Assembly (NCBI GenBank): GCA_963825615.1
Contig: CAWGTV010000006.1
Location: forward strand, 62,001-126,000
Source: JAHEDT01 sp963825615
GTDB lineage: Bacteria; Desulfobacterota; Desulfuromonadia; Desulfuromonadales; BM103
Direction of reading: 5' to 3'
DNA length: 64,000 nt
The position numbers and the translations under genes are program-made. The notes beneath the pieces were generated by a model, which was not told the origin of the DNA, did not search any database, and was given only the letters and a program-made list of their open reading frames with translations. Shown piece after piece: positions 53,832 to 63,138 of this stretch; the stretch's first letter is position 1, and the number at the start of each line of letters is the position of its first letter.

Positions 53832-54530
53832 ATGAAAACGTTCCTTAATCTATCTTTTATCGTCATTATTTTGGTCGCATTAGCGTCTGTATCGATTGCT
53901 GGCAACTTTGCTGACGGCACTGCCGCTGCTGAATCAGGAGACTTCAAAAAAGCTCATGACATCTGGCTGGTGGAAGCCAATCAGGGAAATGCGCAAGCTC
54001 AGACCAATCTCGGAGTGCTGTTTGCCACAGGCCGTGGTGTCCAACGAGACGACCAGGAGGCCGTCAGGTGGTTTCGCATGGCCGCTGAGCAGGGAGACAT
54101 AAAAGCTCAAGTCAATCTCGGGACTCTGTATGCGACCGGTCAGGGTGTCCCTCAAAACGAACATGAGGCCGCGAAGTGGTTTCGTATGGCCGCGGCACAG
54201 GGGGACGCAAAGGCCCAAAGCTATCTTGGCATCCTTTACGCTAGGGGCAGCGGCGTTTCACAAAATGACCAGGAGGCCGCGAAGTGGTTTCACAAAGCGG
54301 CAGTCAAGGGAGATGTAAAGGCACAATTCAGTCTTGGAGTCATGTATGACGCTGGACGAGGTGTCGCAAAAAATCATGTCGTCGCCTGCGCCTGGTATAC
54401 ATTAGCCGCCGAGAATGGCGATAGAGCCGCTCAAAATTTCAAGGAGGCCATTCAGCAGAAAATGACCACAGACGAAATTGAAATGTCTCAACAAATCGCT
54501 GAACAGCTTCGCTCGACGATTGCTGATTAA
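53832..54530 (+). CDS. Secreted Sel1-repeat protein
   Basis: 232 residues with a signal peptide (MKTFLNLSFIVIILVALASVSIAG) followed by four Sel1-like repeats of 36 residues, each with the pattern AQ..LG.LYA.G.GV..N..EA..WF..AA.QGD. They span about residues 60-205. Sel1 proteins are protein-interaction scaffolds. The partner is unknown. Preceded by a clear promoter and followed by a terminator. Confidence 0.92.
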   Translation: MKTFLNLSFIVIILVALASVSIAGNFADGTAAAESGDFKKAHDIWLVEANQGNAQAQTNLGVLFATGRGVQRDDQEAVRWFRMAAEQGDIKAQVNLGTLYATGQGVPQNEHEAAKWFRMAAAQGDAKAQSYLGILYARGSGVSQNDQEAAKWFHKAAVKGDVKAQFSLGVMYDAGRGVAKNHVVACAWYTLAAENGDRAAQNFKEAIQQKMTTDEIEMSQQIAEQLRSTIAD

Positions 54531-54618
54531 TTTTTTTAATACTCAACAAACTCGCATTAAGCTGCAAGAGATCAAAAGCCACTAAATGCTTTTTTGTTTC
54601 CACCCATCAGTTACATGA

Positions 54619-54650
54619 GAAAGCCCACGATCTAAAGATCGGGGGCTTTC
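54619..54650 (+). terminator. Rho-independent terminator after the Sel1 gene
   Basis: A 14-bp stem with one mismatch (GAAAGCCC...GATC) and loop TAAA, followed by TTTCATT, about 90 bp after the stop. Confidence 0.8.
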
Positions 54651-54917
54651 TTTCATTGCATGGAGATCGTTAATTTATCGTTCTGCCACAGCGCTGATCT
54701 CTTTTGAAATCACGCAACCTACTGAAGAGTTTGACCCGTTGGAATACTGCAGCCCCCTGGATGGACATCGGTTGGGGGAGCGCGCTATCATAGTCATGAT
54801 AAATCCATGCTAGATGACCCTGCCCTGGAATCTACAGGGGAGGATTTAGAAGTGAAGAGAAACGACCAACTCCACTTCTCAAAGAGACGTTCACAATCGA
54901 CTATAAAGGAGCAACCC

Positions 54918-55376
54918 ATGAAACTTTTGACCCGAACCATGCACAAGTTTTTTCCCGCCCAAATGACCGTCAGTGCTCACTGTGATGGCCCCTGCGGGGT
55001 TTACGATCCCGCGTCGGCTCGGATTGCGGCCGAAGCAGCGCTCTCCATGACCAAGAAAATTCTCGCCCTCGATCCCAACGACCGCAGCCACGCCGCCGCG
55101 AACACTCTCGCGCGTTTTATCTCTATCAAGGAAGAACAGGCCCAGCTGGCGAAAACCGATCTGCTGGTATTGTGGACGGACTATTTCAAGCCGCCGCACC
55201 TCGAACAATATCCTGATCTTCACGACACCTTCTGGAAGGCGGCCAAGCTCTGCTCGGCGGTCAAGGTGGAGGTAAGCCTGGAAAAAGCCGAAGAATTGAT
55301 GAAGGCCATCAACAAGATTCACTCCATCTTCTGGGCGACCAAAGGTCGCGAAGTGCCCTATTACACGGCCAGCTGA
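54918..55376 (+). CDS. sodN: Nickel superoxide dismutase
   Basis: It dismutates superoxide with a Ni hook. From the ATG at 54918 (AAAGGAG upstream) the precursor is 152 residues. A 20-residue propeptide ends just before His21. The Ni-hook is HCDGPCGVYDP (His21, Cys22, Cys26 as ligands). The remainder is the four-helix bundle, with LLVLWTDYFKPPHLEQYPDLH conserved. The open frame 111 bp upstream is not translated in the family. The dedicated peptidase gene follows 44 bp downstream. Confidence 0.96.
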   Translation: MKLLTRTMHKFFPAQMTVSAHCDGPCGVYDPASARIAAEAALSMTKKILALDPNDRSHAAANTLARFISIKEEQAQLAKTDLLVLWTDYFKPPHLEQYPDLHDTFWKAAKLCSAVKVEVSLEKAEELMKAINKIHSIFWATKGREVPYYTAS

Positions 55377-55420
55377 TCAACCCGGGCCTAATGGCCTAGC
55401 AGAGTTGAACGAAGTGCAAC

Positions 55421-55765
55421 ATGCGAGAGAGCGGCGGTAAAGAGATATTATTGTGGCTGATCAGGCTCCGGCAGCGCTACCGGGTGAGGGGAACGTCCAT
55501 GTTGCCCCTGCTCGGAGCCGACGATGAAGTCCTCGTCGACCTGCGAGCCTATCATCGGCAACCACCGCGCATTGGTGATATCGTCATTGCCAGTCACCCG
55601 ACACAGGCCGGGCTGCAGGTTATCAAGCGGATTAAACGGATCCACGAGGACGGCCTTATTCATCTGCAGGGGGATAATCCGGACCCCGCCCAGAACAGCC
55701 CAAGCCTGGTCCCCGCCCGGCTGATCCTGGGGCGTGTCACCAGCCTCTTCGCACCAGCCGCATGA
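55421..55765 (+). CDS. sodX: Ni-SOD maturation protease (signal peptidase S24/S26 type)
   Basis: 114 residues of the S26 fold. Catalytic Ser26 is in RGTSMLPLL and Lys69 in QVIKRIKR; the C-terminal GDNPDPAQNS is the conserved box E. Proteins of this type next to sodN cleave its propeptide so that the Ni-binding His becomes the N-terminus. It lacks clear transmembrane helices. It is in line with sodN, likely one transcript. Confidence 0.93.
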   Translation: MRESGGKEILLWLIRLRQRYRVRGTSMLPLLGADDEVLVDLRAYHRQPPRIGDIVIASHPTQAGLQVIKRIKRIHEDGLIHLQGDNPDPAQNSPSLVPARLILGRVTSLFAPAA

Positions 55766-55769
55766 CCAA

Positions 55770-55802
55770 GAGCCCCGGAATCAGCTTGTCATTCCGGGGC
55801 TC
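55770..55802 (+). terminator. Hairpin after sodN-sodX
   Basis: A 12-bp perfect stem (GAGCCCCGGAAT and complement) with 9-nt loop, overlapping the sodX end region by position only. The T-run is poor (TCTCCATTCC). Confidence 0.6.
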
Positions 55803-56371
55803 TCCATTCCTCGCGAACAGACCCTTGAGGGCAGCGTATCCAGCTGGCCGTCTCCAGGTCAGGACGCTAACCCACAGTGCGGTCTCACCGCGCTTGCGGC
55901 GTTCCTTACGTCACGGCTGCCGAGACGAAAAGCCTAGAGGTATTGATGGCAGAGGGTTGACACCCTTGATCAGAGCTGCGCCTGATCTCAAGAACTTTGC
56001 GTATTTTTTTTGTGGCCGTGGGGGGTAAATGTTTGATGAAAATGATAAAGTATTAGCAAGGTAGACACAGCAAAGTTGTTTTCCTCCTGAATGAAATTGC
56101 CCCGCAGCCCTCTCCCTCCTTGGGATGTGGGGCTTTTTTCTCATAGATCAGGGCCAGTAAGAATTTCGTTTTGGGGCCAATCGGAGCACTTTAAATCAAT
56201 GCTAGAGCATTGATAAGAATCGAGGCGCTGAAATCAGCAACTTCATTGCCATCTCCGTTAGTGGTGCTACAGTAGCTAGCTTGGATAGAGATTAACAGCA
56301 GGCAGCACAACCGGCCTTCTCTCGAAAGAGCGGTCCTACCATCGATCAAGGGTAAAGGAGAGTTACAAGGA
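55803..56371. other. Intergenic region between sodX and the maturase gene
   Basis: About 570 bp without a gene. It contains the sRNA candidate copy 3 (terminator at 56099-56139). No convincing promoter was seen for the copy. The sequence before 56000 shows no gene or repeat that I recognise. Confidence 0.4.
56041..56139 (+). ncRNA. Anti-Shine-Dalgarno sRNA candidate or related terminator, copy 3
   Basis: A CCTCCTGA motif (56083-56090) is followed by a 12-bp terminator stem with one mismatch (56099-56133, 5' arm GCCCCGCAGCCC). The loop TCTCCCTCCTT keeps CCCTCCT, and six T residues follow. No promoter with good boxes was found, so the 5' end is arbitrary. It is the most diverged of the four copies. 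Confidence 0.4.
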
Positions 56372-57577
56372 ATGCTTCAGGCGGAACAAGGTCTTCACAT
56401 TGTAACCAAGCCGATTGGCCCGATTTGCAACCTGAGATGCACCTACTGTTTCTATCTTGAGAAACAGGCCTTCTTCGACATCGGCGAGAAGTATCGGATG
56501 TCGGACGAAGTCCTGGTGGCTTTCATCAGGGAGTATATTACGACCCAGCCAACCCCCGTGGTGGAATTTGTCTGGCAGGGGGGAGAGCCGAACCTGCTGG
56601 GACTGGACTTTTTCCGCCGGGTGGTGGAACTACAGCGGCTTTTCGCTGCAGGCAAGACGATCACCAACTCCCTGCAAACCAACGGCACGCTTCTGTCCGA
56701 CGAATGGTGCACGTTTTTGAAGCAGCACAACTTCATGGTCGGAATCAGCCTAGACGGCCCCCGCGAAGTGCATGATCGCTACCGGTGTGACCACCAGGGA
56801 AAGGGCAGCTTCGATGCGGTCATGCAAGGCCTGAAACTGTTGCAGAAGCACGGTGTCGAATACAACGTCATGGCGAGCGTCGCCCGTGAGACAGCGCACC
56901 AGCCACTGGAGGTTTACCGCTTCTTCAAAAAACTCGGTGTTGAATTCATCCAGTTCGTGCCTGTCATCGAGCGCCTTCCTGAGACAGCCGAGCAGACCCT
57001 GGGCCTGAATCTTGCCGGGCCAGCCACCCTCGATAAGGAAGAGGTGAACACAAGGGTCACCCCCTGGGCCGTCATTCCGGATGAGTATGCCGACTTCCTG
57101 ATCGCCATCTACGAGGACTGGGTTCGCCACGATGTCGGAAAAACCTTCGTCATGAACTTCGAGTGGGCACTCAACGCCTGGATCGGCAACCCGTCACCGG
57201 TATGCATCCATGCCAGCCAGTGTGGACGCTCCCTGGTGGTCGAGCATAACGGCGATCTGTACGCCTGCGACCATTACGTCTACCCGCAGTTCCGGCTCGG
57301 CAATATTTTGACCGATGACCTTGCCGCCATGGTCGAGGCCTCGCTGCAAACAGGTTTCGGAGTAAACAAGGAAAAGGCTTTGCCGCGCTGGTGCCAGGAG
57401 TGCGATGTCCTGGCCGCCTGCCGGGGGGGATGCCCCAAGCATCGTTTTGTAAAAAGCCCTCACGACGAACCGGGGCTGCACTACCTGTGTGCCGGCTATC
57501 GGAAGTTCTTCCTGCACATTCGCAAGTACCTGCATGCGATGACCACCCTGCTTGGGAAACGGTTATCCCGCATCTGA
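56372..57577 (+). CDS. Anaerobic sulfatase-maturating enzyme (radical SAM)
   Basis: It converts the active-site Ser or Cys of a sulfatase to formylglycine without oxygen. 401 residues; radical SAM motif CNLRCTYC (Cys19, Cys23, Cys26) is near the N-terminus. The C-terminal SPASM region has CIHASQCGRSLVVEHNGDLYACD and the cysteine group RWCQECDVLAACRGGCPKH for two auxiliary [4Fe-4S] clusters. It lies about 200 bp before the sulfatase gene in the same direction, its probable substrate. Confidence 0.95.
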   Translation: MLQAEQGLHIVTKPIGPICNLRCTYCFYLEKQAFFDIGEKYRMSDEVLVAFIREYITTQPTPVVEFVWQGGEPNLLGLDFFRRVVELQRLFAAGKTITNSLQTNGTLLSDEWCTFLKQHNFMVGISLDGPREVHDRYRCDHQGKGSFDAVMQGLKLLQKHGVEYNVMASVARETAHQPLEVYRFFKKLGVEFIQFVPVIERLPETAEQTLGLNLAGPATLDKEEVNTRVTPWAVIPDEYADFLIAIYEDWVRHDVGKTFVMNFEWALNAWIGNPSPVCIHASQCGRSLVVEHNGDLYACDHYVYPQFRLGNILTDDLAAMVEASLQTGFGVNKEKALPRWCQECDVLAACRGGCPKHRFVKSPHDEPGLHYLCAGYRKFFLHIRKYLHAMTTLLGKRLSRI

Positions 57578-57789
57578 AGTGATGAAGGCCATCGATGGGC
57601 CGCTGGCAATCCATTTGGACACAAGGTCTCCAGGCCACGTCCCTAAGCAGTAGTCCTTGCAGGAAGATCAATCATGGCGCCGGATTATTGTCCGAATAAA
57701 TTGAAATAACTGATTATAGAGATATAGTGCTAAGCGTTTTTGGGTGCGATTATTATTAAGGGTTACAGCACACATAAGGAGGCTTGGAC

Positions 57790-60405
57790 ATGAATACGTT
57801 TTTCAGGAAGCTCACCACCAGTTCCGCACTGCCGGTCGCAGCGCTCAGTGCGGCGTTCCCCCTGTTGGCCGCAACACCGGCAACCGCCGCCGGCCCGGTC
57901 ATCGAAGAGCTCGAGAAGCTGTTCGACACAGTGAAGCTGTCAGGCGAGGATCAGTCGATCCCCGGTGGTGAGGTCAAGGTCACCGGCGAACCGGGTTCCC
58001 CCAGCGCCAAGACCACCATCGACGGCAAGCAGATTCCTGCACCGCCGCAGAAGTTCGAAGGCAAGATCGGCAAGACCGCCCCGGAATCCAAATCCTACTG
58101 GCCGGCGACGATTGCCCCGGAAAAGGGTGCTCCCAACGTACTGCTGATTATCACTGACGATTCCGGCTACGGCGTCCCCAGCACCTTCGGCGGCGTCATC
58201 CCGACCCCCGCGCTCGACCGCATTGCCGAAAACGGCCTGCGCTACACCAACTTCCATTCGACCGCGCTCTCGTCGCCAACCCGCGCCGCCCTGATCACCG
58301 GCCGCAACCACCATTCTGTCGGGTTTGGCGTGATCTCCGAGCAGGCCACCGGCTTCCCCGGTTACGACAGCTTCATCACCAAGGACAAGGCGACTGTCGG
58401 CAAGATCCTCAAGGACAACGGCTACGCCACGGCCTGGTTCGGCAAGAACCACAATACGCCGTCCTTCCAGGCCAGCCAGGCCGGCCCCTTCGACCAGTGG
58501 CCGACCGGCATGGGGTTCGAGTACTTCTATGGCTTCATGGGCGGCGACACCAACCAGTGGGAACCGGGCAACCTGGTCCGCAACACCACGCCGATCTACC
58601 CTTATGAAGGCAACCCCGACTACAACCTGACCACCGCCATGGCCGACGAAGCGATCAGCTACATAAACCGCATGAATGCGCTGACGCCGGACAAGCCGTT
58701 CTTCATCAAGTATGCTCCGGGCGGCACCCACGCACCTCATCACCCGACCCCGGAATGGATCGAGAAGATCAGCGCCATGCACCTGTTCGATAAAGGCTGG
58801 AACAAGCTGCGTGAAGAGATCTTCGCCAACCAGAAAAAGCTCGGCGTGATCCCGCCGGAGGCCAAACTCACCCCCTGGCCGAAGGATATCCTGAAAGAGT
58901 GGGACCAGCTCTCCGCCGACGAGAAGAAGATGTTCATCAAGCAGGTCGACGTCTTCGCCGCCTATGTTGCCTACACCGACTATGAGATCGGCCGGGTGAT
59001 CCAGGAGGTCGAGGATATTGGCAAGCTCGACAACACACTGATCATCTACATCAACGGCGACAACGGCACCAGCGCCGAGGGGACCCTGCTCGGCACGCCA
59101 AACGAGGTGGCCATGTTCAACGGCGTCGACGTGCCGGTGGAGGCCCAGTTGAAGTACTTCTACGACGCCTGGGGTTCGGACAAGACCTACAACCACATGG
59201 CAGTGCCCTGGGCATGGGCTTTTGACACACCGTTCTCCTGGACCAAGCAGATCGTCTCGCACCTCGGCGGCGTCCGCCAAGGGATGGCGATCTCCTGGCC
59301 CAAGGTGATCACTGACAAGGGCGGCCTGCGTCACCAGTTTCATCATGTGATCGACATTGTGCCGACCATCCTCGAAGCCACAGGGGTCGAGCAGCCCGAA
59401 GTTGTCGACGGCATCAAGCAGAGCCCCATCGAAGGGGTCAGCATGGCCTACACCTTCGACAAGCAGAATGCAGACGCACCCACGACCCACAGGACCCAGT
59501 ACTTCGAGATGTTCGGCGATCGCGCCCTCTACCACGACGGCTGGCTGGCCAGCACCAAGGTCATGCGCGCACCCTGGGTGCACGCCGTGCCCAAGGAGAG
59601 CGTGCTGGAATACCCGTGGGAGTTGTACAACCTCAACGAGGACTGGACCCAGTCTGAAGATATTGCTGCAAAGCATCCGGAGAAGTTGAAGGAACTGCAG
59701 GATATGTTCTGGGTGGAAGCGAAGAAATACCAGGTACTGCCCCTCGATAACACGATAGTAGACAGGCTTATCACGCCGCGACCGAGCATCACCGCCGGCC
59801 GCAAGGAATTCACCTGGACACGGCCGTTGACCGGCACCCCCAACGGCGACGCACCGAGCGTCCTCAACGCCTCCTACACCTTTACGGCCGAGATCGAGGT
59901 CCCGCAGGGCGGGGCCGAGGGCATGATCATCACCCAGGGCGGGCGCTTTGCCGGCTACGGCTTCTACATCCTCAAAAGCAAGCCGGTGTTCCTCTGGAAC
60001 CTGGTGGACCTCAAGCGCATCAGGTGGGAAGGGTCTGACACGTTGGCCCCTGGCAAGCATACCCTCGAGTTCGACTTCAAGTACGACGGCATGGGCCCGG
60101 GGACCATGGCCTTCGGCAGCTATGCCGGCGTCGGCCAGGGGGGCACCGGCGTACTCAAGGTTGACGGCAAGGAAGTCTCGACCCAGACGATGAAGCACAC
60201 CCTGCCGTTCATCATGCAGTGGGACGAGAACCTCGACATCGGCGCCGACACAGGTTCGCCGGTCAACGATGCCGATTACGAGCCGCCGTTCAACTTCACC
60301 GGCAAGCTTGACAGGGTGACGCTGACCATCGACCGGCCGCAGCTCTCGCCGGAGGATATCAAGAAGCTCCAGGCCGCCCAGCGCAACAACAAGGTGAGCG
60401 AGTAG
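57790..60405 (+). CDS. Periplasmic Ser-type sulfatase (arylsulfatase family)
   Basis: 871 residues from the ATG at 57790 (AAGGAGG upstream; the TTG two codons earlier is not the start). A signal peptide ends near ATPATAAG. Metal residues Asp123-Asp124 lie in IITDDSGYG. The formylglycine motif is S161-S-P-T-R165, so a Ser (not Cys) is converted, consistent with the anSME gene upstream. A C-terminal extension of over 200 residues (from about 670) is beta-rich, with TPNGDAPSVLNASYTFTAEIEVPQGG, and probably forms a lectin-like domain. The natural sulfate ester is unknown. Confidence 0.93.
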   Translation: MNTFFRKLTTSSALPVAALSAAFPLLAATPATAAGPVIEELEKLFDTVKLSGEDQSIPGGEVKVTGEPGSPSAKTTIDGKQIPAPPQKFEGKIGKTAPESKSYWPATIAPEKGAPNVLLIITDDSGYGVPSTFGGVIPTPALDRIAENGLRYTNFHSTALSSPTRAALITGRNHHSVGFGVISEQATGFPGYDSFITKDKATVGKILKDNGYATAWFGKNHNTPSFQASQAGPFDQWPTGMGFEYFYGFMGGDTNQWEPGNLVRNTTPIYPYEGNPDYNLTTAMADEAISYINRMNALTPDKPFFIKYAPGGTHAPHHPTPEWIEKISAMHLFDKGWNKLREEIFANQKKLGVIPPEAKLTPWPKDILKEWDQLSADEKKMFIKQVDVFAAYVAYTDYEIGRVIQEVEDIGKLDNTLIIYINGDNGTSAEGTLLGTPNEVAMFNGVDVPVEAQLKYFYDAWGSDKTYNHMAVPWAWAFDTPFSWTKQIVSHLGGVRQGMAISWPKVITDKGGLRHQFHHVIDIVPTILEATGVEQPEVVDGIKQSPIEGVSMAYTFDKQNADAPTTHRTQYFEMFGDRALYHDGWLASTKVMRAPWVHAVPKESVLEYPWELYNLNEDWTQSEDIAAKHPEKLKELQDMFWVEAKKYQVLPLDNTIVDRLITPRPSITAGRKEFTWTRPLTGTPNGDAPSVLNASYTFTAEIEVPQGGAEGMIITQGGRFAGYGFYILKSKPVFLWNLVDLKRIRWEGSDTLAPGKHTLEFDFKYDGMGPGTMAFGSYAGVGQGGTGVLKVDGKEVSTQTMKHTLPFIMQWDENLDIGADTGSPVNDADYEPPFNFTGKLDRVTLTIDRPQLSPEDIKKLQAAQRNNKVSE

Positions 60406-60486
60406 TTCGAGAAATGATTCTGGCAGCCCCGTATGGGGTTGCCAGCTTTCGGGCAAACGGCTAAAAATTGCTCTTGGAGAATCAAG

Positions 60487-61194
60487 ATGAAATTTCGCCT
60501 TTGCCTTTTACTGGGCCTGGCTGTCCTGTCCATAGTCGCTGGGTGCGCCACAACCAAGATCACCGAGAGCGAGCGCGATGTCACCGGACCACTTCCCCGG
60601 CCCGCTCATATCTGGGTCTACAATTTCGCGGCTACGCCAGCCGATCTTCCGATCAAGGACGCGCTCAGCCTGGAGTACTTCGCACAAAACCCGCCACAGC
60701 CCCCCGGGCAGATTGCCGAAGGGCGAAAACTGGGCGCCGAGATCGAGACGGAACTGGTCTATGAGCTTCGCAACATGGGGATGCATGCAGATCATGCTGT
60801 TGCGGGAACCACAGAGCAACTCAACGACCTCGTTATCCAGGGGTATATCCTTTCCTTTGACGAGGGTGATGCCAAGAGGCGCGTTCTGCTTGGCCTGGGA
60901 TCTGGCAGCTCCGATCTGAAAGTGGCGGTCGAAGGCCTGCAAATTACGGCTCAAGGGCTGCGCACAATCGGTTCCGGTTCAACGGATGCCGAGGGCAACA
61001 AAACCCCCGGGGGCGCGGTGGGACTTGCGACCCTGATCGCCACTCACAATCCCGTCGGGCTCATCGTCAGTACCAGCATGAAGGTCTATGATGAAAAGAC
61101 TGGCAATGGCAAGGTCGAGGGGCGAGCAAAACAGACTGCCAAGGAGATTGCCGATCAACTCAAGAAGCGTTTTGAGGAACAGGGCTGGCTCTAG
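60487..61194 (+). CDS. DUF4410 lipoprotein
   Basis: 235 residues from the ATG at 60487. The lipobox LSIVAGC places the lipid on Cys20. IWVYNFAATPADLP is the DUF4410 start, and GIVSTSMKVYDEKTGNGKVEGRAKQTA-like C-terminal text (here GLIVSTSMKVYDEKTGNGKVEG) is conserved in the family. Function is not known. It follows the sulfatase by 81 bp, so co-transcription is possible. Confidence 0.82.
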   Translation: MKFRLCLLLGLAVLSIVAGCATTKITESERDVTGPLPRPAHIWVYNFAATPADLPIKDALSLEYFAQNPPQPPGQIAEGRKLGAEIETELVYELRNMGMHADHAVAGTTEQLNDLVIQGYILSFDEGDAKRRVLLGLGSGSSDLKVAVEGLQITAQGLRTIGSGSTDAEGNKTPGGAVGLATLIATHNPVGLIVSTSMKVYDEKTGNGKVEGRAKQTAKEIADQLKKRFEEQGWL

Positions 61195-61308
61195 TGAGCG
61201 GTACCGCGGAAGAGTGAGTTCTGTCAATCTGCCGAAAGAACCCAAAGAAAATAGCGCATAGAACCAATTACAGTGATCAGGATAATTATTATCTTTTTGG
61301 AGACCAAC

Positions 61309-62109
61309 ATGAAGAGGGTAAGAAACAAGATGTTGAAGGGATGCTTATTGGCCATTTTAGGGTTGGTCGCATCGCTGACGTTCGTGCAACCGGTTCTGGC
61401 AGAAGAGACTTCGTCCAGCGATTGGAAGTTCACAACATTTCTCTATGCGTGGGCACCCGACATCAAAGGCCAAACGACCACAGGGAAGGATCTCGACATC
61501 TCTTTCAGTGATATCGTCAAAAATCTTGATTTTACTGTTATGGGTGGCGTGAATGCACGCAAAGACAAGCTGTCTTTGCTGGTCGATGTGATCTACCTCG
61601 ATGTGGATGATTCTTCGAACGCTACCTTGCCAAACGGACCTTTAGATATAAAGCGATCTATCACCAATGTTAATATTCAAACATGGGTTGTTACTCCCAT
61701 GGTGGGCTATAATATTCTCGAGTCGGATCGGATGACGCTCGACCTTCTGGCGGGGGCGCGCTATCTATACATGGATGTCGAAACGAAATATGAAGTGCAG
61801 AGGCCTCTGGAGACGATTAAGTTCTCACCTTCGGGGTCCACTCATTATTGGGACGGGATTGTTGGCACCATGGGCCGCGTCAAACTGAACGAGAAATGGT
61901 ATCTGCCTTTTCAAGGCGACGTGGGGACCGGTGATACCAATCTGACCTGGCAGCTTTTTGGTGGCGTCGGCTATAAATTCACCAACCTTGAGCTGATTGC
62001 GGGCTATCGTCATCTGGAATGGGACTTCGACAGCAATGACAAGGGCGGAGAGATCCTGAATGATATTTATATCAGCGGTCCCGTGGTCGGACTCAGGTAT
62101 ACCTTTTAA
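61309..62109 (+). CDS. Outer-membrane beta-barrel protein
   Basis: 266 residues from the ATG at 61309; GGAG precedes it. A signal peptide ends LAEE. The mature part alternates hydrophobic and polar residues in repeating strands, with many aromatic girdle residues, and ends in Phe (VVGLRYTF), typical of outer-membrane barrels. No specific family was recognised by eye. It may be a porin-like or adhesin-like member. A terminator-like hairpin follows. Confidence 0.8.
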   Translation: MKRVRNKMLKGCLLAILGLVASLTFVQPVLAEETSSSDWKFTTFLYAWAPDIKGQTTTGKDLDISFSDIVKNLDFTVMGGVNARKDKLSLLVDVIYLDVDDSSNATLPNGPLDIKRSITNVNIQTWVVTPMVGYNILESDRMTLDLLAGARYLYMDVETKYEVQRPLETIKFSPSGSTHYWDGIVGTMGRVKLNEKWYLPFQGDVGTGDTNLTWQLFGGVGYKFTNLELIAGYRHLEWDFDSNDKGGEILNDIYISGPVVGLRYTF

Positions 62110-62199
62110 TACAAGAACAAGAGCAACAGCCAATGCCAGCGAACTGCCGATGGCGGTTGCCGTAAAATTTTCATACAAATCACCATCAATTGAGATACA

Positions 62200-62230
62200 A
62201 CATGGCCCGTCCTCCCTGGATGGGCCATGT
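62200..62230 (+). terminator. Hairpin terminator after the barrel gene
   Basis: A 13-bp stem (with one G-U pair) closing loop TCCCT, followed by TTATATT. The stem-loop also spells CCTCCC, but most of it is in the stem. Confidence 0.7.
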
Positions 62231-62329
62231 TTATATTGCAGGACAATTAAGACCCTTCATGTTTGACGGCACCTGCTAACCAGATATACTCAAGGCTGAA
62301 CTTGAGAAATAACCATAAGGAGACCAACG

Positions 62330-62896
62330 ATGAAATTCATACTGAAAGCTTTGACCATCGGACTGTTGATGGCCCTGTTTTGCTCAAGTGTCTATGCTGA
62401 CGAATATGCAGACACCAAGAAGATGTTCGTGGATGCCGGCATTGCAGAGATGTTTAGCAGCGCCTATGGTTATGCATTGTTCCCAACCATCGGCAAGGCT
62501 GGGTTTCTCGTCGGTGGAGCTTTCGGCAAAGGCCGTGTTTATGAACAAGGCAAACACATCGGCGATACGTCAATGACGCAGGCGACCGTTGGCTTTCAAC
62601 TTGGTGCGGCAGGTTTCAGCCAGGTCATTTTTTTCGAAGACAAACGTGCCCTGACCGAGTTCACCAATGGTAATTTCGAGTTCGGCGCAGAAGCCCAGGC
62701 TACGGCCATCACTGCAGCAGCAAGCGCCTCTGCGAATACCGCGGGAAGTTCCGCGACGGCCAGCGGCGGGAAAAACAACGCGTCAACAACAGGCGGAGGC
62801 TACAACAAAGGTATGGCCACATTCACTATCACAAAGGGTGGCTTAATGTATGAAGTCAGTGTTGGCGGACAGAAGTTCAACTATACCAAAATTTAA
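62330..62896 (+). CDS. YSC84-family (SYLF) lipid-binding protein
   Basis: 188 residues with a signal peptide (MKFILKALTIGLLMALFCSSVYA). The body matches YSC84/SYLF domains: SAYGYALFPTIGKAGFLVGGAFGKGRVYEQG, then TQATVGFQLGAAGFSQVIFFED and a closing MATFTITKGGLMYEVSVGGQKF. An Ala/Ser/Gly-rich linker (about 123-160) interrupts the domain. Bacterial members are secreted; some bind phosphoinositides or act in envelope lipid handling. AAGGAG precedes the ATG. Confidence 0.9.
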   Translation: MKFILKALTIGLLMALFCSSVYADEYADTKKMFVDAGIAEMFSSAYGYALFPTIGKAGFLVGGAFGKGRVYEQGKHIGDTSMTQATVGFQLGAAGFSQVIFFEDKRALTEFTNGNFEFGAEAQATAITAAASASANTAGSSATASGGKNNASTTGGGYNKGMATFTITKGGLMYEVSVGGQKFNYTKI

Positions 62897-63103
62897 AGCG
62901 GGCCCAAACATCAAAAATATTTACTGCCCCGCTCCATCCATTGACAACTCCACTCGTTAATCGCCAATTCGTGGCCACCGGTGTTCGCTTCCTAGTGGCC
63001 ATTGCTTTGGTAAAATGGGCGGTCCGATTGTTCAGCAAGCGATGTCCAGAGTGTCGGAATGTGCTTTTACACATTTTCGTTTAGTTATATATCGTCTGAA
63101 ACT
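62897..63103. other. Intergenic region preceding sRNA candidate copy 4
   Basis: It holds the GGCCAC/GTGGCC hairpin (62973-63000) that also occurs before sRNA copy 1. No gene seen. An AT-rich segment then leads into the promoter at 63104-63132. Confidence 0.5.
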
Positions 63104-63132
63104 TTACGGGTCTGCCCGTTTGCTTTTATAGA
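63104..63132 (+). promoter_or_regulatory. Promoter of sRNA candidate copy 4
   Basis: TTACGG (63104-63109), 17 bp, TATAGA (63127-63132), followed by conserved GAG. Same layout as at 39873-39901. Confidence 0.65.
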
Positions 63133-63138
63133 GTAGCC

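Noticed and set aside
57940..60456. 838-codon open frame antisense to the sulfatase
   Set aside because: It is a GC-rich codon-bias shadow of the sulfatase gene; it lacks domain patterns and conflicts with a clearly real gene.
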